Origin: Tetmemena sp. SeJ-2015
Lineage: Eukaryota; Ciliophora; Spirotrichea; Sporadotrichida; Oxytrichidae
Length of the DNA: 64,000 nucleotides
Assembly: GCA_027382625.1 (NCBI GenBank)
Contig: JAJKFJ010021718.1
Coordinates: 62,001-126,000, forward strand
Reading direction: 5' to 3'
Numbering within the stretch: position 1 is the stretch's first letter; every line of letters starts with the position of its first letter. Shown here piece by piece: positions 38,271 to 50,950 of this stretch. A program made the translations under genes and the position numbers. Under the pieces are notes generated by a model. The model made no database searches. It was given only the letters and a program-made list of their open reading frames with translations, and was not told the origin of the DNA.

Positions 38271-38910
38271 TGTGAATTATAAGTATTCTTCTAATGTGAT
38301 TAGATATATTTATTACTTTATTTCTTTAATAGTTTTTGTAAATTTATATGGCATAAAAGAAAGGAAGGCAGTTTTGCGTAATTTTAAATTAGATTAAGTT
38401 ATAAATTTGCTTGTTTATTGAGACCTAAAATGAGTTCTCAATGCCAAGTGTAACTCACAACTCCAACCTTTAACTTGAAAATGCTTTCACTCTATTCTTT
38501 ACAAAAAGAGAGCGAACTTTCATCTAAAAACATAATTTAAAGCATTCAAATAAACAATATTTTACCTATTAAAAAGAGAAATAAACTTAAATAATTTGAT
38601 TATAATGGTACTAGTTATTTATAGCATATCTAAGTTTAGCAATAATTTTGATATCACTCGGAGGGAGAGGAATAAGCCAGCGTGAAACAGTCTTTATTCT
38701 GGCTGATAGTTCTCTTCTCTCAGTGCGCTAATTAATTGATAGCAACGCTTTGCCTTAAAATCTGAGTATCCCTCCCTATATAACCTACTATCGTCTTATT
38801 TTCTCCCATTCCTCTCCAAATCCATAATTATTCTCTATCAATCAATTCATTAGAATACCAATAATTAAAATGCCTTATTTTATGTAATATTTGCATTAGG
38901 GTATATAATT

Positions 38911-39400
38911 ATGGAGGATGTTGATTTTCAGAATTTAAAGCACCGTCGAATTAATATGTCGTATTTAGTTTGATAATATATCTTTGAGAAGAAGAAGAGT
39001 TACCCTCATAATACTTCTTATCAATTACTATTGAGCTCTGAGTTCATTTAAAATACCTTAGAGCAGGTAACTTATTTCATTTAGAATTCTTTCTCAAAGA
39101 ACTGTAGTCTATTAGTAAATAAATTATATAAGTCTTAAGAGGAATCCTCTTACTACTAAACCATGCATACAATTTGTATGTAGTAGAGTTTAGAGAATAA
39201 ATTTACATAGGAGATTATTGTTATTTGTTTTAAGTTTGAATAGAGGAGTAAATTTAATGAGTTTATTGTTAATTGGTGAGAGTGTCGTCTTTTTGGGTAG
39301 TAGTAATTATACCCAGTTGCTCTAAGTACTAATCTCTTCTTGGGCTGTCATTTTCAATATAATTATGGTAATTAAATAGTTCAAACCTTATTTAAATCTT
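38911..39400 (+). CDS. small unrecognised plus-strand gene
   Basis: ATG 38911 opens MEDVDFQNLKHRRINMSYLV and then meets an in-frame TGA at 38971-38973. The same frame continues cleanly with QYIFEKKKSYPHNTSYQLLL and a helical protein-like stretch to about 39289. A possible 25-nt intron follows (39290-39314, gtgagagt...gggtag), then NCSNYTQLLQVLISSWAVIF. The protein would be about 150 residues. The TGA must be an unresolved tiny IES, a readthrough codon or a mutation. It sits between two minus-strand genes. Identity unknown. Confidence 0.5.
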
Positions 39401-42010
39401 AATTATTGAAAATTTTCATAGTCTGAATTGGAAACACTCTCCGACGACTCACAATATTTTTTGTTTGCGCGAAGCTCATTAATTTCCTCCAGATATTTAA
39501 GCTTTTAATAACATTACATAAAACTATTTGTAAAGCTGAGAATTACGAAGAAGAATAGTATCAGCTGAGAGCTTTTGCAGAAGTAGATCAGCCTAAGCGT
39601 TAGAATAATACTACTAACTCTAATCAGAGTTAACATTCTATTTTAGGTAGTCCTTCTAAGCTTGGGGATATTGGCAGGGTTCAGTTAATTTTCTAGAGTT
39701 AAAGGGTCTCCTCAGAAATGGTGTCTGCTCTTCCTCGGGCTCCTCATATATCACTTTCTGAGTGCAAGAATTTTCATATTGAGCTAGTTTAAGCCTCGCC
39801 ACTCTATTGCTTAATCTTAAATAGAACTAGACACAAATAAATTTTGATCTTTAGGCGCGTTCTGGAGATATATTTCCAACTATGGGCATCTTAAGTGTGC
39901 GATGGCACTCCGAAATCTTTTGACTCTCGCATCTTTTTACTTGTCTTTTATTTTCAAGCTTTAAGAAGTTCGCCTTAATAAAAATAAAGCCTCTTAATAT
40001 TGTGAGAATTGGATCCTTCTATATTTTGATTAATTTATGTGATGTCATTATGGTCCTCAACGAATTCGGAGAAATTTAATCACATACATAACTTAAAAGT
40101 AAATTGATGAGTCCTTGTGCGGATAACTTAGAAGAGATTTAATCGGCTTTCTGCTCAGGAGAATCATCCTCCACTAGAAGTTCCTCATCGCATGCGCTGG
40201 GACTAGTTTCGAATCCTTATTCCTGGTTTTTGAAGGAGATTTGGCAAGCGTTTAAATTCAGTTTACTTAGTGGTTAGCCATTTTTAGAAGAGCTTTTATA
40301 GAAATACTATAAACAAAGACTATAATGAAATGAAAAGCTCTGAGCCGCTAAATGTTAAGAATATTTAGAGTTGGGATTTTAAATTTGTTGGATATGATTT
40401 TTGTGCCAATTTCTTTTGGCGCTAATTGCAGGACTCTCCGCTTCATCCTCCTCATTTTCGTAGAAAGTCTCTAGAGGTTTGTATTATTCGCAATACTCAG
40501 CTGTTTAAGGGAGAGTAATTTGGAATTTTGTACTTATATAAAAAAATTAAAATTCGAACAAGTATAATTAATTCAATCAAAAAATCGAAACTTAATGCAA
40601 TAGTATTTTGAAGCATAGTTATTTAACTTAAGTTATGAATTAAGAATATAATTTTCATTCGATATAGAACATATTTGAAGACATTCAATGATTGAAATTA
40701 TTTTATAAGATATTGTACTGAAGGAGGTGGCTTCATTAGAGAGACGTGGCTCAGTGTTTGCATATTCAGTTTGAAAAAAATATTCATTGTCAGCTACCGA
40801 GTCATTGTCACTTTCCTCTTCGCTGTCAATTTCTGTAAAGCTAAAATATAAATTAAGAGCTGCTCTAACTAATAATTTCTTCCAAATCTTGTATTTCGAT
40901 ATTGACTGGCGTCTGTTTGTTCTAAGCAGAGGGAATCTTATCTTTAATTAGTGGGGAGCAATTAATAAACAATATGTGTGTATATATCATTTGAGCGCGT
41001 CTCATCACGACAGATAAGTGGGGTTTGATGAATCTTAAAATTGAGATGAGCGTTAGATTAACTATCTTGTTAATATTATTAACCAGCAGATTATGGAGGA
41101 ACTATTGAATTTTATTATCTATATTCTTTATAATTCTAAAGAAAACTAAAATTATACTTAATGTCAGTTTGTCAAATTTTTAAATTAAGGCGAAAATAAA
41201 AAATACCTTAAATTTTAAAGGATATAAATAAACCATATATTTACATGAAAAATGAACATCTTTAATTTTGTATTGAATCTTTGAAAGCTGATCTAGAGCC
41301 TATTATCAAGGGCAATAGAGGGGAACGTTCACCCTTTGCCTCTTCCTGGTATGAGAATTTGTGGTTGCTTGTGACAGTGCCTGGGGAAATAAGCTCCTCC
41401 TCGTTAGCACTGTTTCTGTTGCTCAAATTTGATCTGAGATATGACGATTAAGATTGCTTCGATTTCGAGATAGTCAGCCCTCTTGCGTTCTTAAGGATTT
41501 GACCCAGAGTCAAGTTTTCTGTCGGACTTTTCGAAGACTCAAACTCATACAGAGAAAAAAACTTGTCCTCTTTATTTTCTTTGACTGGGTTTGGGGATTG
41601 GGAATCTGAAGGAAAGGAAAAGAGGTTATGATTTTGATGAAAATATAATTAGAATATAAAGTCAATAGACATAATGAGCAGAATAGAGATTGTTTGATTG
41701 CAGTTTGTAACCTAACTATCGGTGATAGGAAGACCTGATGTCCTCCTGGTGGTTATTTGGGGACTTCTCAGAGCCCTTTCTCTCAAATTAGTGCTGCTCT
41801 TTAGAAAATTAGTGAAGCCCAAGGGTGGTTCTACCCGCGAGCCTGTTGACCTAAGGGGAACACCAATATTGGTCTAATAACTTCCATTTATAAGTTTCTG
41901 TCTCCGGAGCTCAAGTTAATTCATTTAAACGTCTGCCCGATTAATTATTTTCTGGGGTATAGCGGGAGGGAGGGGAGATAGAATGGAAACTTCTGTAGAA
42001 GATATTTCGG
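39400..42010 (-). CDS. unrecognised Ser/Glu-rich protein
   Basis: Minus-strand blocks, beginning near 42.0 kb with a Pro/Ser/Arg-rich region (SILSPLPPAIPQKIINRAD). Then come a Ser/Asn-rich block at 41.28-41.6 kb (NPVKENKEDKFFSLYEFESS), an acidic block near 40.8 kb (EEESDNDSVADNEYFFQTEY), basic/helical pieces near 40.4 and 40.1 kb, and a block at 39.64-39.95 kb (EEPEEEQTPFLRRPFNSRK). The end near 39.42-39.5 kb is YLEEINELRANKKYCESSES. Each block is open with UAR=Gln and is separated by AT-rich inserts. No folded domain recognised; likely disordered. Confidence 0.6.
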
Positions 42011-42388
42011 TTGTGGGAACTATAAGAGAGAGTCTGTGGTGATTATCTTTCAGTTTTTCTTGCTCCATTTATATTTTCATTTGATGAATTTATTCGATAT
42101 GCTTCTAAGTGAAAGACAAAAAAGAAATAACCATTGTTTAATGTTTAAAGAGCACTTCTCTTTTTCAATATTGCTAAAAATATACATTATCTTAGTCTCG
42201 ATTAAATTTTTAATTTTTTTCTGAATTATCAATTCAATAATTTTTATGTGTTTGTCTTTTTATAAAAGATTAGTTTTTGGTTAAATCTATGCCAAATTTA
42301 TAACCATCTGTTATTATAAGAGTTTTAAGTTTTTAAAGAATATCGGTGTTATTATTTTCAAAAGGGTATTATTGATATTCCATATTAG

Positions 42389-42556
42389 GGCCATTCTTTG
42401 GAACAGTGAGGGAGCGAATAGCATGCTTAGTTGAGGAAGCAGTTGAGTTTATTGAGTACAGTTGCACGTCAGAAATTATCATCGCTGACTCTTGGTCCTC
42501 CGAGCAACACGCATCGAATCTATTATTACAAAATTATCCACAAAAATATTCTATCT
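42389..42556 (+). CDS. orphan coding segment
   Basis: About 55 codons on the plus strand with good codon balance: RERIACLVEEAVEFIEYSCT, then SEIIIADSWSSEQHAS. It is bounded on both sides by AT-rich DNA without continuation of the frame. It could be a single MDS of a scrambled gene whose partners lie elsewhere. Strand choice is based on the more protein-like reading; no family recognised. Confidence 0.35.
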
Positions 42557-42880
42557 GATTTTATTGAGAGTGTATAATACCCATATGCGAACTGGAATAT
42601 ACGTAGAAGAGTTAAATTTAGAAATTAATATTGCTTTTTCTAATTTATTGTTTTAATATATAGTTTATTTTAGGTTATCATCTTAGCATCTTCTCCTTAG
42701 GAGTGCTGTCACTATTTATCAAGGATATCATAAAAGTTAAGCTAAGAATTTTAAATTGTTCAGTCTCTTTCAGCCTATTTTTCTTTACTCTCTTTTAAGT
42801 TACACTTACTCGCAATGAGTGATCTCAAATCTATCATGATAAATAATAATTAAAAAATTAATTAAAGCTAAAACGGATAG

Positions 42881-43343
42881 ATGAAGCTACTCAAATCCAT
42901 GCCAAGAAGTCTCACTGGAGCTCTATTGGTAATGTCCATACTCACTAAGCAAGCGTTTGGGTGCTGGATCTATTACACCTACTCCTCTTATTCTAATGAT
43001 CTTTGCGATGGCCAATACTAACAAATATTTTTATGTATTGATAAACTTTGAATACTGTACTTATGACAGCCAGTGCTCAAGCGGCGATTGCAAAAACAAC
43101 TACTGCAGGGAAATTCTACCTGCCTGGGCAATCTTCCTGATCGTGTTCTTCTCAGTTTTCATTTTCCTCACCATCATCGGAATCATCAGAAGGAGCTGCA
43201 TCAAACGCAGAGCTATCGTCGTTGCCCCCCCCCCAAAAAAAAAAAAAAAAGAAAAATTTAAAGAAACCAACACTAAATTCCCCTATTTCACCTATGTGGG
43301 ACCCAAACCCTGCCCCATTTTCGAATTTAAATTGAAAAAATAG
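42881..43343 (+). CDS. small secreted/membrane protein, paralog A
   Basis: ATG 42881 gives a signal peptide (MKLLKSMPRSLTGALLVMS...), then CWIYYTYSSYSNDLCDGQYC and a Cys-rich ectodomain with C.S.DCKNNYC spacing, then a transmembrane helix (PAWAIFLIVFFSVFIFLTII) and a basic Cys-containing cytosolic start. A 37-bp IES (pointer AATACT) lies within the ectodomain. After the basic stretch the sequence hits a C10-A16 homopolymer (43225-43250), and the tail no longer resembles the two paralogs; the given end is a TAG that would encode Gln, so the true stop is unknown. Type I single-pass topology inferred; function unknown. Confidence 0.75.
43014..43050. other. IES in paralog A, pointer AATACT
   Basis: AATACT at 43014-43019 and 43051-43056. 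Excision joins GAT GGC CAA TAC TGT ACT (DGQYCT), matching DGQYC in the two neighbouring paralogs. Confidence 0.92.
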
Positions 43344-43739
43344 AATCCCTAAAAAATAATATTATACCTATTCCCCCTAAAATAATATAAGCCTTTTAAT
43401 CATAATAAAAAAATTAAGGGTCCCCCTTAACCCAATTAATTGCTATTATTTAAATTTTTCATCAGATTTATATTCAACTTCCTTAGATGAGGATCACAAA
43501 ACTAGACCAGAATTATTATATTTGAATTTAACTTTCGTATCCATTTTTAAAACCTTGAATAAGTGAAAGCTTGACATTAAAAGATAGAAATTAAAAGTCA
43601 AGAGCAAGCAACCTATCTTGATCTATCTTAATTAAGTTTATAAAAAGTGAAAGCACTCTAGTTTTATTTGTATATATTTGGAATAGACACTCTATTTATC
43701 TATAATAATTACTTATTCATTAAAAGACCTAAGAACAAT

Positions 43740-44447
43740 ATGAAAATTGTCCAAACTTTCTCTCCAAGCTCTCTCTTTGTAATGGGATCACTGTTAGCAC
43801 CTCAGGCGCTTGGATGCTGGATCTACTATGGTTATGTTCCATCCTCTAATGATCTCTGTGACGGATAATCTGCATCTTAATCATCATTTATTCTATTTAC
43901 CTATTAAAGCGTGAATACTGTTAAGGAGACTGGCAGTGCGACAGCAACTATTGCAAGGACAACTACTGCGACACAGTGTTACCTCCCTGGGCAATCTTCC
44001 TCATTACTTTCTTCTCAGTATTCATCTTCTGCACCATTCTGAGAATCATCTGTAGAGCATGCGCTGCCAAAAGAGCAAGAACTCACATCGTTGTCAGAAA
44101 TTATAGATTACAAAATATTTTTGTAAATGAGAGAGCTAGCAGCGACCACAGCAGTCATCACCACCATCATCATCACGAAGTCGCTACTACTCAGAAACTT
44201 ATAGTTACATAAACAACCCAGGCTCCAGTAGGACAGCCCATAGTTGGAGCACAACCTTCTCCCTATTATTCATTAATTAAATGTTAATACACAGTAATCC
44301 ACACAATTAAGAAAGGAATACGGCCAGCAGCCAATGTACGGCGCACCCGCACAAGGATATGGAATGCCAGTTTATGGGGCCCCAGCACCTGGAAACCAAA
44401 ACAACATGTACATGGCTCCACCTTAATAGCCCACCACTTACATGTGA
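43740..44447 (+). CDS. small secreted/membrane protein, paralog B
   Basis: ATG 43740: signal peptide MKIVQTFSPSSLFVMGSLLA, ectodomain beginning GCWIYYGYVPSSNDLCDGQYC, Cys pairs as in A and C, transmembrane helix PPWAIFLITFFSVFIFCTIL. The cytosolic tail starts CRACAAKRART and continues with ASSDHSSHHHHHHHEV (seven His), VGQPIVGAQP, and a Gly/Tyr/Pro/Gln-rich end (MYGAPAQGYGMPVYG) terminating QQPTTYM then TGA 44445-44447. Two IESs: one in the ectodomain (43867-43913) and one in the tail at about 44265-44315, whose pointer is only TA or ambiguous. The tail resembles low-complexity adhesive or adaptor-binding tails. Confidence 0.85.
43867..43913. other. IES in paralog B, pointer AAT
   Basis: AAT at 43867-43869 and 43914-43916. 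Excision gives GAC GGA TAA TAC TGT (DGQYC, with Q=TAA). It lies at the same protein position as the IESs in paralogs A and C. Confidence 0.88.
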
Positions 44448-44745
44448 CAGCCAACTATCTCAAATTCCATCATCAGCTTAATATTAAATTTCCTTAAATT
44501 AAGAGAACAAGACTCTATCAGAATTATCATTTTTCAATTCATTCCCACTCATAAACTCATCAGACTTAAAAATAAGTGATAATCTGATATTGAGTGCAAT
44601 GAGAATCAGAAGAATAAAATCTTAACAACATATCTAACTTGATCTATCTTTATTTAAGTACCCATATAGTTAAAGTTCTCAACTTTTAGTTGTATTTCAA
44701 GAGCACTATTTAGCCGTAATAGATACTTAAATATTAAAAGGCAAT

Positions 44746-46060
44746 ATGAAATTTGCTCAGACCTTATTCCCAAGCTCACTCTTCGTTGTAGGATCTCTTC
44801 TCGCACCTCAAGCACTTGGGTGCTGGATATACTTCAGTTACAGTCCCTCTCGTACTGATCTCTGTGATGGATAATCAACATCTATTTATTGATTCACTCA
44901 CTCTAACTGGATTTTATATAGTGAATACTGCTCCGGAGATGGACAGTGCGAAAGTAACTACTGCAAAGATGGCGTTTGCAAATCTTCGCTACCTGCTTGG
45001 TCAATTTTCCTCATTACATTCTTCTCAGTATTCATATTCTGCACAATTCTCAGAATTTGTTGCAAAGCGTGTGCTGCCAAAAAGGCTAGGGCTAACATCG
45101 TGGTCAGAAATTATTATGTGCAAAATATTATTGTAAATGAGAGGGCGAGTAGCCACAGTAGTCATCACCATAGTGATGACGTATCCACTCAGTAGCTTAT
45201 CGTAACTTAAACTACCTAAGCTCCAGTGGGACAACCAATAGTTGGCGAGCAAAGCTATAATTAGCCAACCTACGGATCACTTAACAATGGATAAGTAATC
45301 AAACACCAACACAAGAAATATAAAATGTGAAATAAGATACAATTGTTTGAGTTACATATTATAAACAAATTCAGCACAGTTCCTATAGAAAAACTAGTAA
45401 TTCATTATCTGAAATAGTATTATTCTTTTGAAATATTTGCAATCTTAGTTTTTATTTCCTTTATTTTATATGGATCTGCAATCTCCTATAAGTTTTTAAA
45501 TATGTTTATGCTTCAAAAAATATCACTTCGCATTATATTTATTATTTAAAGTAAATAAACTCTAGTTTACAAAAAATAACTTTATGTAATGGCTTACCTT
45601 TCTTCTTAAAAAAAGGTGTGATGAATTACTTAAAATTTAATTAAATCGTTTTTAGATTTCATGTTAAAATCCAATAATTTGTTCTTTTCTTTTTAATGAA
45701 AAAACTCCTTTAACTTGTGTCGCTTTTAACTCTAATTTGAGCAGTAAAACTCAAAAGTTATAAGATAAAAAATTCTTAGAATTTAATCCTGAATCGAATG
45801 CTGTAATAATTATGTATGTTGGACATGCAAACTTCAACTACTACCTATTTATTGCATTTAACTCCAAATTCTCTTTTGTTGTAAAATCTCAATAAAGAAA
45901 TTAATTAGACACAACTTATATATTATTATGGGTTTTGATGCCAGCCTATGGCCAGCCAAACAATTTCCTTAATAACAACAATATCTATCAGCAGCCGTCG
46001 TACCCTGCACCTCAGCAACCTTACTATGGATCATCCCAACAACCTACTACTTACATGTGA
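44746..46060 (+). CDS. small secreted/membrane protein, paralog C
   Basis: ATG 44746: signal peptide MKFAQTLFPSSLFVVGSLLA, ectodomain GCWIYFSYSPSRTDLCDGQYC, same Cys pattern, transmembrane helix PAWSIFLITFFSVFIFCTIL, tail with CKACAAKKAR and VGQPIVGEQ. The reading breaks near 45290, and the tail resumes at about 45930 with PAYGQPNNFLNNNN, ending QQPTTYM then TGA 46058-46060, the same last residues as paralog B. The intervening ~640 bp is a large IES that contains a truncated copy of the dispersed repeat; its pointer was not pinned down. A 51-bp IES is at 44873-44923. Confidence 0.85.
44873..44923. other. IES in paralog C, pointer AAT
   Basis: AAT at 44873-44875 and 44924-44926. Excision gives GAT GGA TAA TAC TGC (DGQYC). 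Interior sequence differs from the IESs of A and B although the site is the same. Confidence 0.88.
45290..45930. other. large IES in paralog C
   Basis: AT-rich, no open frame, lies between two parts of the cytosolic tail of paralog C. It includes a truncated copy of the dispersed repeat at 45715-45890. Exact ends and pointer were not determined. Confidence 0.65.
45715..45890 (+). repeat. dispersed repeat, copy 2 (truncated)
   Basis: Matches the second half of copy 1, from TGTGTCGCTT through GAATTTAATxCTGAATCGAATGC to the TTCAACT region, with more divergence. It lies inside the large IES of paralog C, so this copy is presumably eliminated. Confidence 0.8.
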
Positions 46061-46202
46061 CTAAGATCAGAATATTTAAGGTTGAAGGATAAATTTATTC
46101 TAGTATGGTATTAAGCCAAGGTTAATCTAATAAATTCTAGTAGTTCATAATAAATATGTTTCCTGAATAATGATGATGATTAAACCTTAAGTGTCTATAT
46201 GC

Positions 46203-46817
46203 ATGAGATGATTGCAGGAATTGACCCCTTCAACGACGATGATCCCATGGCAATTTATCAGAAGATTTTAAAGGGCAAAATAAAGTTCCCCAGAGATTTC
46301 GACAAGTAAGTAGTAACTTCTTCTTCTCTAATTATGTCCTCTCTCTTTTGTCTTTATTCATTTGATGCTATATTATGACAAAATATTAATTGCTATTTTA
46401 GGAACGCCAAGAGTTTGGTGAAGCATTTGCTGGTGGCTGACGTAACCAAGAGGTACGGATGTCTCAAGAACGGAGCCAACGATATTAAAAATCACAGATG
46501 GTTTAAAAACTTAGACTGGTACAAGCTTTCGCAACGTAAAGTCCCCGCACCCTACATCCCTCAAATCAGCAAGGCAGGAGACACTTTCATCAAAATACAA
46601 TCTACTTTAAATTCTGACACCTCCAATTTCTCGGAATATCCTGACTCTTAATTTTATGTGATGGAGATCAATTTCTATATCAAATTGGTTAAAATGTAGT
46701 CTATCTCAGAATTGTTGCATCTATTTTCTTTGAATTAATTATAAAGTGAGTTATCCAGACTCAGATACGATGTCTCCGGAGGTTTCTAAGAAGGACGATC
46801 CTTTTCTCGACTGGTGA
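46203..46817 (+). CDS. PKA catalytic subunit, C-terminal MDSs (scrambled)
   Basis: Begins at pointer ATGAGATGATT (46203-46213) and encodes EMIAGIDPFNDDDPMAIYQK, then after an intron (46306-46401) NAKSLVKHLLVADVTKRYGC, NHRWFKNLDWYKL and the AGC-kinase tail, ending KKDDPFLDW then TGA 46815-46817. A 115-bp IES (pointer GACTC at 46643-46647 and 46758-46762) is removed to join YPDS to DTMSPE. This is the last part of the kinase, but it lies upstream of the first part (47052) on the same strand, so the gene is scrambled. Completes the C-lobe after subdomain IX. Confidence 0.92.
46643..46757. other. IES in PKA C-tail, pointer GACTC
   Basis: GACTC at 46643-46647 and 46758-46762, with differing flanks. 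Excision joins TAT CCT GAC TCA GAT ACG and leads to the tail ending FLDW and TGA. Confidence 0.85.
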
Positions 46818-47051
46818 GGAGCCGACTTGTGACTTTGCCACTCTGCTGGTAATCTTCAGCGATGCATACTTAGTACTATATCAATTTTATTGCAAGTCTA
46901 AACTATTTAAGAAAGCATCTACTCACTCAAAGTCAATTCTAAATGTATTTCTCATCACAGAAAAATAACGTCTCCACTTATGTCATGAAAGTTATGATAT
47001 TATTTTAAATAATAGTTGTCGCAAGTTTTATTTTGATAAATAATTAAAGAA

Positions 47052-48195
<1,144 letters not shown>

Positions 48196-48198
48196 TAT

Positions 48199-50840
48199 AT
48201 GATGATGGTTCCCTCGAAAAGCGATAGCAATAATTTTATAATTATTTCTAGTCCCCCGCCCTACTCCAAGCGAATGACTGAGGAGCTGCATCTCAATCCT
48301 GATGCCATGTTCAGACTCCAAACTGGAACTGTTTCTTAACTTACAGAGCATACTCCTGCATTTAAAATATAATTAATTTAAATATTCTTTTATAAAGTTT
48401 GATTTCACTTGTACAAGGGAAACACTTATTTGAAAGATGACTTTTTCCAGTCAAAATCAGGACAAATGGACTAAATAAACTGATTTCATTTATCTTAAAC
48501 CTCCAGCACTAATAAGTTAGACACCTACACCACCGACGATAAGTAGCTCTATAAAAACCCATCTATAGAAAACAAAATAATCAAAATCAAAGTCCCTCGC
48601 AAACAAGTTTGATTATTTATAAACCTAGGAGGCGTGCATTGCTGATATTCCTGTCCAATAACTAGCCCCTGGACACAACCTAAATAAAGACTCTAATTAG
48701 TGGCACTAACACACTTCATAATACTTTACAACTTAAAACTGCTCATTCTTTTAAAATCGCAATATATATTTTATTCAATTTATAATAGTTTAATTTTTGA
48801 GGAGGTTTTTATTAACATTCACAAAAGATTATCGTCAGAAGAAATTCGAATACACAACCTTCTATAATTCCAAATTTAAACTCTTTGAGACTATAAATGA
48901 AGGGAGAAGGATATACTACTATTGACAAATTAACACTCATTAAATTTTACTTAGGATTACTATAAAAGTATTTAATAACATCAGGAAAGATAGAGAAAAG
49001 TATAACAATTATAGGCCAGAAGAGCAAACCTAAATCCAAAGTTCATTACCTATTTTAAAAGCATCCCATGGGACTTAGACCCCTTCTGATTATTCTAATA
49101 ATCCTTTCACAAAACAAGAGATAAGTTCCAAATCTGATATAAGAGTTATGATAAATCAACTAAAACAAGTCAATTTACAAACTAATTTCCATTATATTTC
49201 GAAAGTAAAAATAAAATGACTTCAAAAGATGCTCAGAGATAAAATTCGCCAAAAGAAGCACATTCTAAGAATTTAACTATAGTATTTTTACCAAAGAATC
49301 TGGAAAATGAGCTATGAAATAGAAGAGTAGAAGCTTCTACACCATTCTAAGAATTGAGCAAGCAATCTACTCGCTTCTCCGAATTTAGCTCCATCAAAAT
49401 AAAATGCACTTCATTAAATATTATAGTATACATATTATAAATCCAAGCTAAATAGGACTTCAATTTAAACTTAGATTCCCTTTGAGCACCAGATTTCTAA
49501 AATATCAGCTGTTCCAAGACAATTCGATAACATGTCTGATGTTTACATAGTATGTTGTTATAAATTAAATGATGGCTCCTCCTCTTTTAGACAATTCGCT
49601 GCAAATAACGTGCCAAAATCTGTCCAAATTTAGAACAAGCAAGAAAGTTTGCAGTAAAAAAATACAAATTTCATTAGAGAATAAATTATTAATGCAGCAA
49701 AGAGATGATCAAAAGTCAAACTTCTATATAAAGCCGTACGCTTCTCTGAGTGACGAAAAACTCATGTCTCTTAAAAATTACTCTCCTGATCCTTCCACAC
49801 TACAATAATCCAAAAATGACAAGTTTTAGTAACCAAAGAAACTTCTTGCAACAAAAGAGTCTATTCAGATACCTATCACTCCTATAAACTCCAAACTGAA
49901 GTCTCTCAATCAAAATTAATGAAAATTCTAAATTTCCTTTATTCAAACTGTGTAAGTAGTTTTTTACATAGGGATGTAAATTGAATGCTACAATTAGTGC
50001 TATTCCAGAGGAAGATGAAGACCCCACAGGAAGAAAGAAGTCTAGAAATTCTTCATAGTAAGGCTTCCTTCCTGGAAGATAGCAACTGCTGATGAGGTCG
50101 AGTGATTTCAAGTGAAGATCAAGTTAGATGGCTCTAACCGCTCAGCTGCATAATCCGAAGGAGAGCGAAATGAATTCTCTGCACATGAAATCAGCAATTG
50201 CACAGAAGATGGCTCAATCTATTTTTTCTTTATCAGTAAAGTACAAGCTCAAAGACTTCAAAAAAGTGGACCCCTACAGCGGCATTGATAAGAATTCTCT
50301 CACATTCAAGCAACTGAAACAAAACGCAGTATCCTACTCTGTCATTTAATCGAGAGTAGAAAAGTGGAGGAGCAATAAAGCAGAATCTTAGATAGTAACA
50401 AGAGATAACAGTTTTACTAAAACTAGTTTTGAATGAATATCATTTAGCATTACAGTTTAGATGAGTCATCAAGAAACAATACTTTAATCTAACAGAAGAC
50501 GATGGAAATGACTTCGCAGATGAGATAGTTACAAGGCCCAAATAATTTCTTCAAAGTTTAGTTCACAAAGGGATTAATTCAAAGACTTGAAGAGCAGAAG
50601 GATAAGAGACACTCACTAGGGCTAAGGGTACTTGGTGAGAGGCATACTATGGAATAAGCATCACTTCCAAATATATCAACTAGCAGCAAACTTCAGTCAT
50701 TAAACTCAAAACTTAAGATCATTACCTCTTTAGGAAATTAAAGTATAACGTCCAATAAAGAAACAATGTCACAAAAGCCTCCAATAAATACTATAAGACG
50801 TACACCAGTCACAAATGATACCATTTCAAAAAGATACTGA
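48199..50840 (+). CDS. unrecognised Ser/Thr/Gln-rich protein
   Basis: Candidate start ATG 48199 (MMMVPSKSDSNNFIIISSPP), followed by an AT-rich break. A long frame from about 48450 is rich in Pro/Ser/Thr (TPTPPTISSSIKTHLQK) and has RRFLLTFTKDYRQKKFEYTT. Further blocks are at 49572-49918 (MAPPLLDNSLQITCQNL...), 49990-50115 (AIPEEDEDPTGRKKSRNSSQ), 50128-50450 (helical, MKSAIAQKMAQSIFSLSVKY) and 50460-50840 (basic, ending TPVTNDTISKRY, TGA 50838-50840). Frame changes between blocks mark unresolved IESs. It lies between the two PKA copies on the same strand, so PKA processing has to skip it. No domain recognised. Confidence 0.6.
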
Positions 50841-50950
50841 ATACATTTTAGACTTCTGATAACTCTCATCTTTTTATCAGATACAAATTATTTATCTCTG
50901 ATTGAGGGTGAGGTAAGGAAATTTACAAATCTTTGATGGTGAAATAACTC

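Noticed and set aside
42036..42224. Plus-strand hydrophobic frame
   Set aside because: AT-driven Phe/Leu/Ile composition, no UAR codons used as Gln, no continuation; probably spacer.
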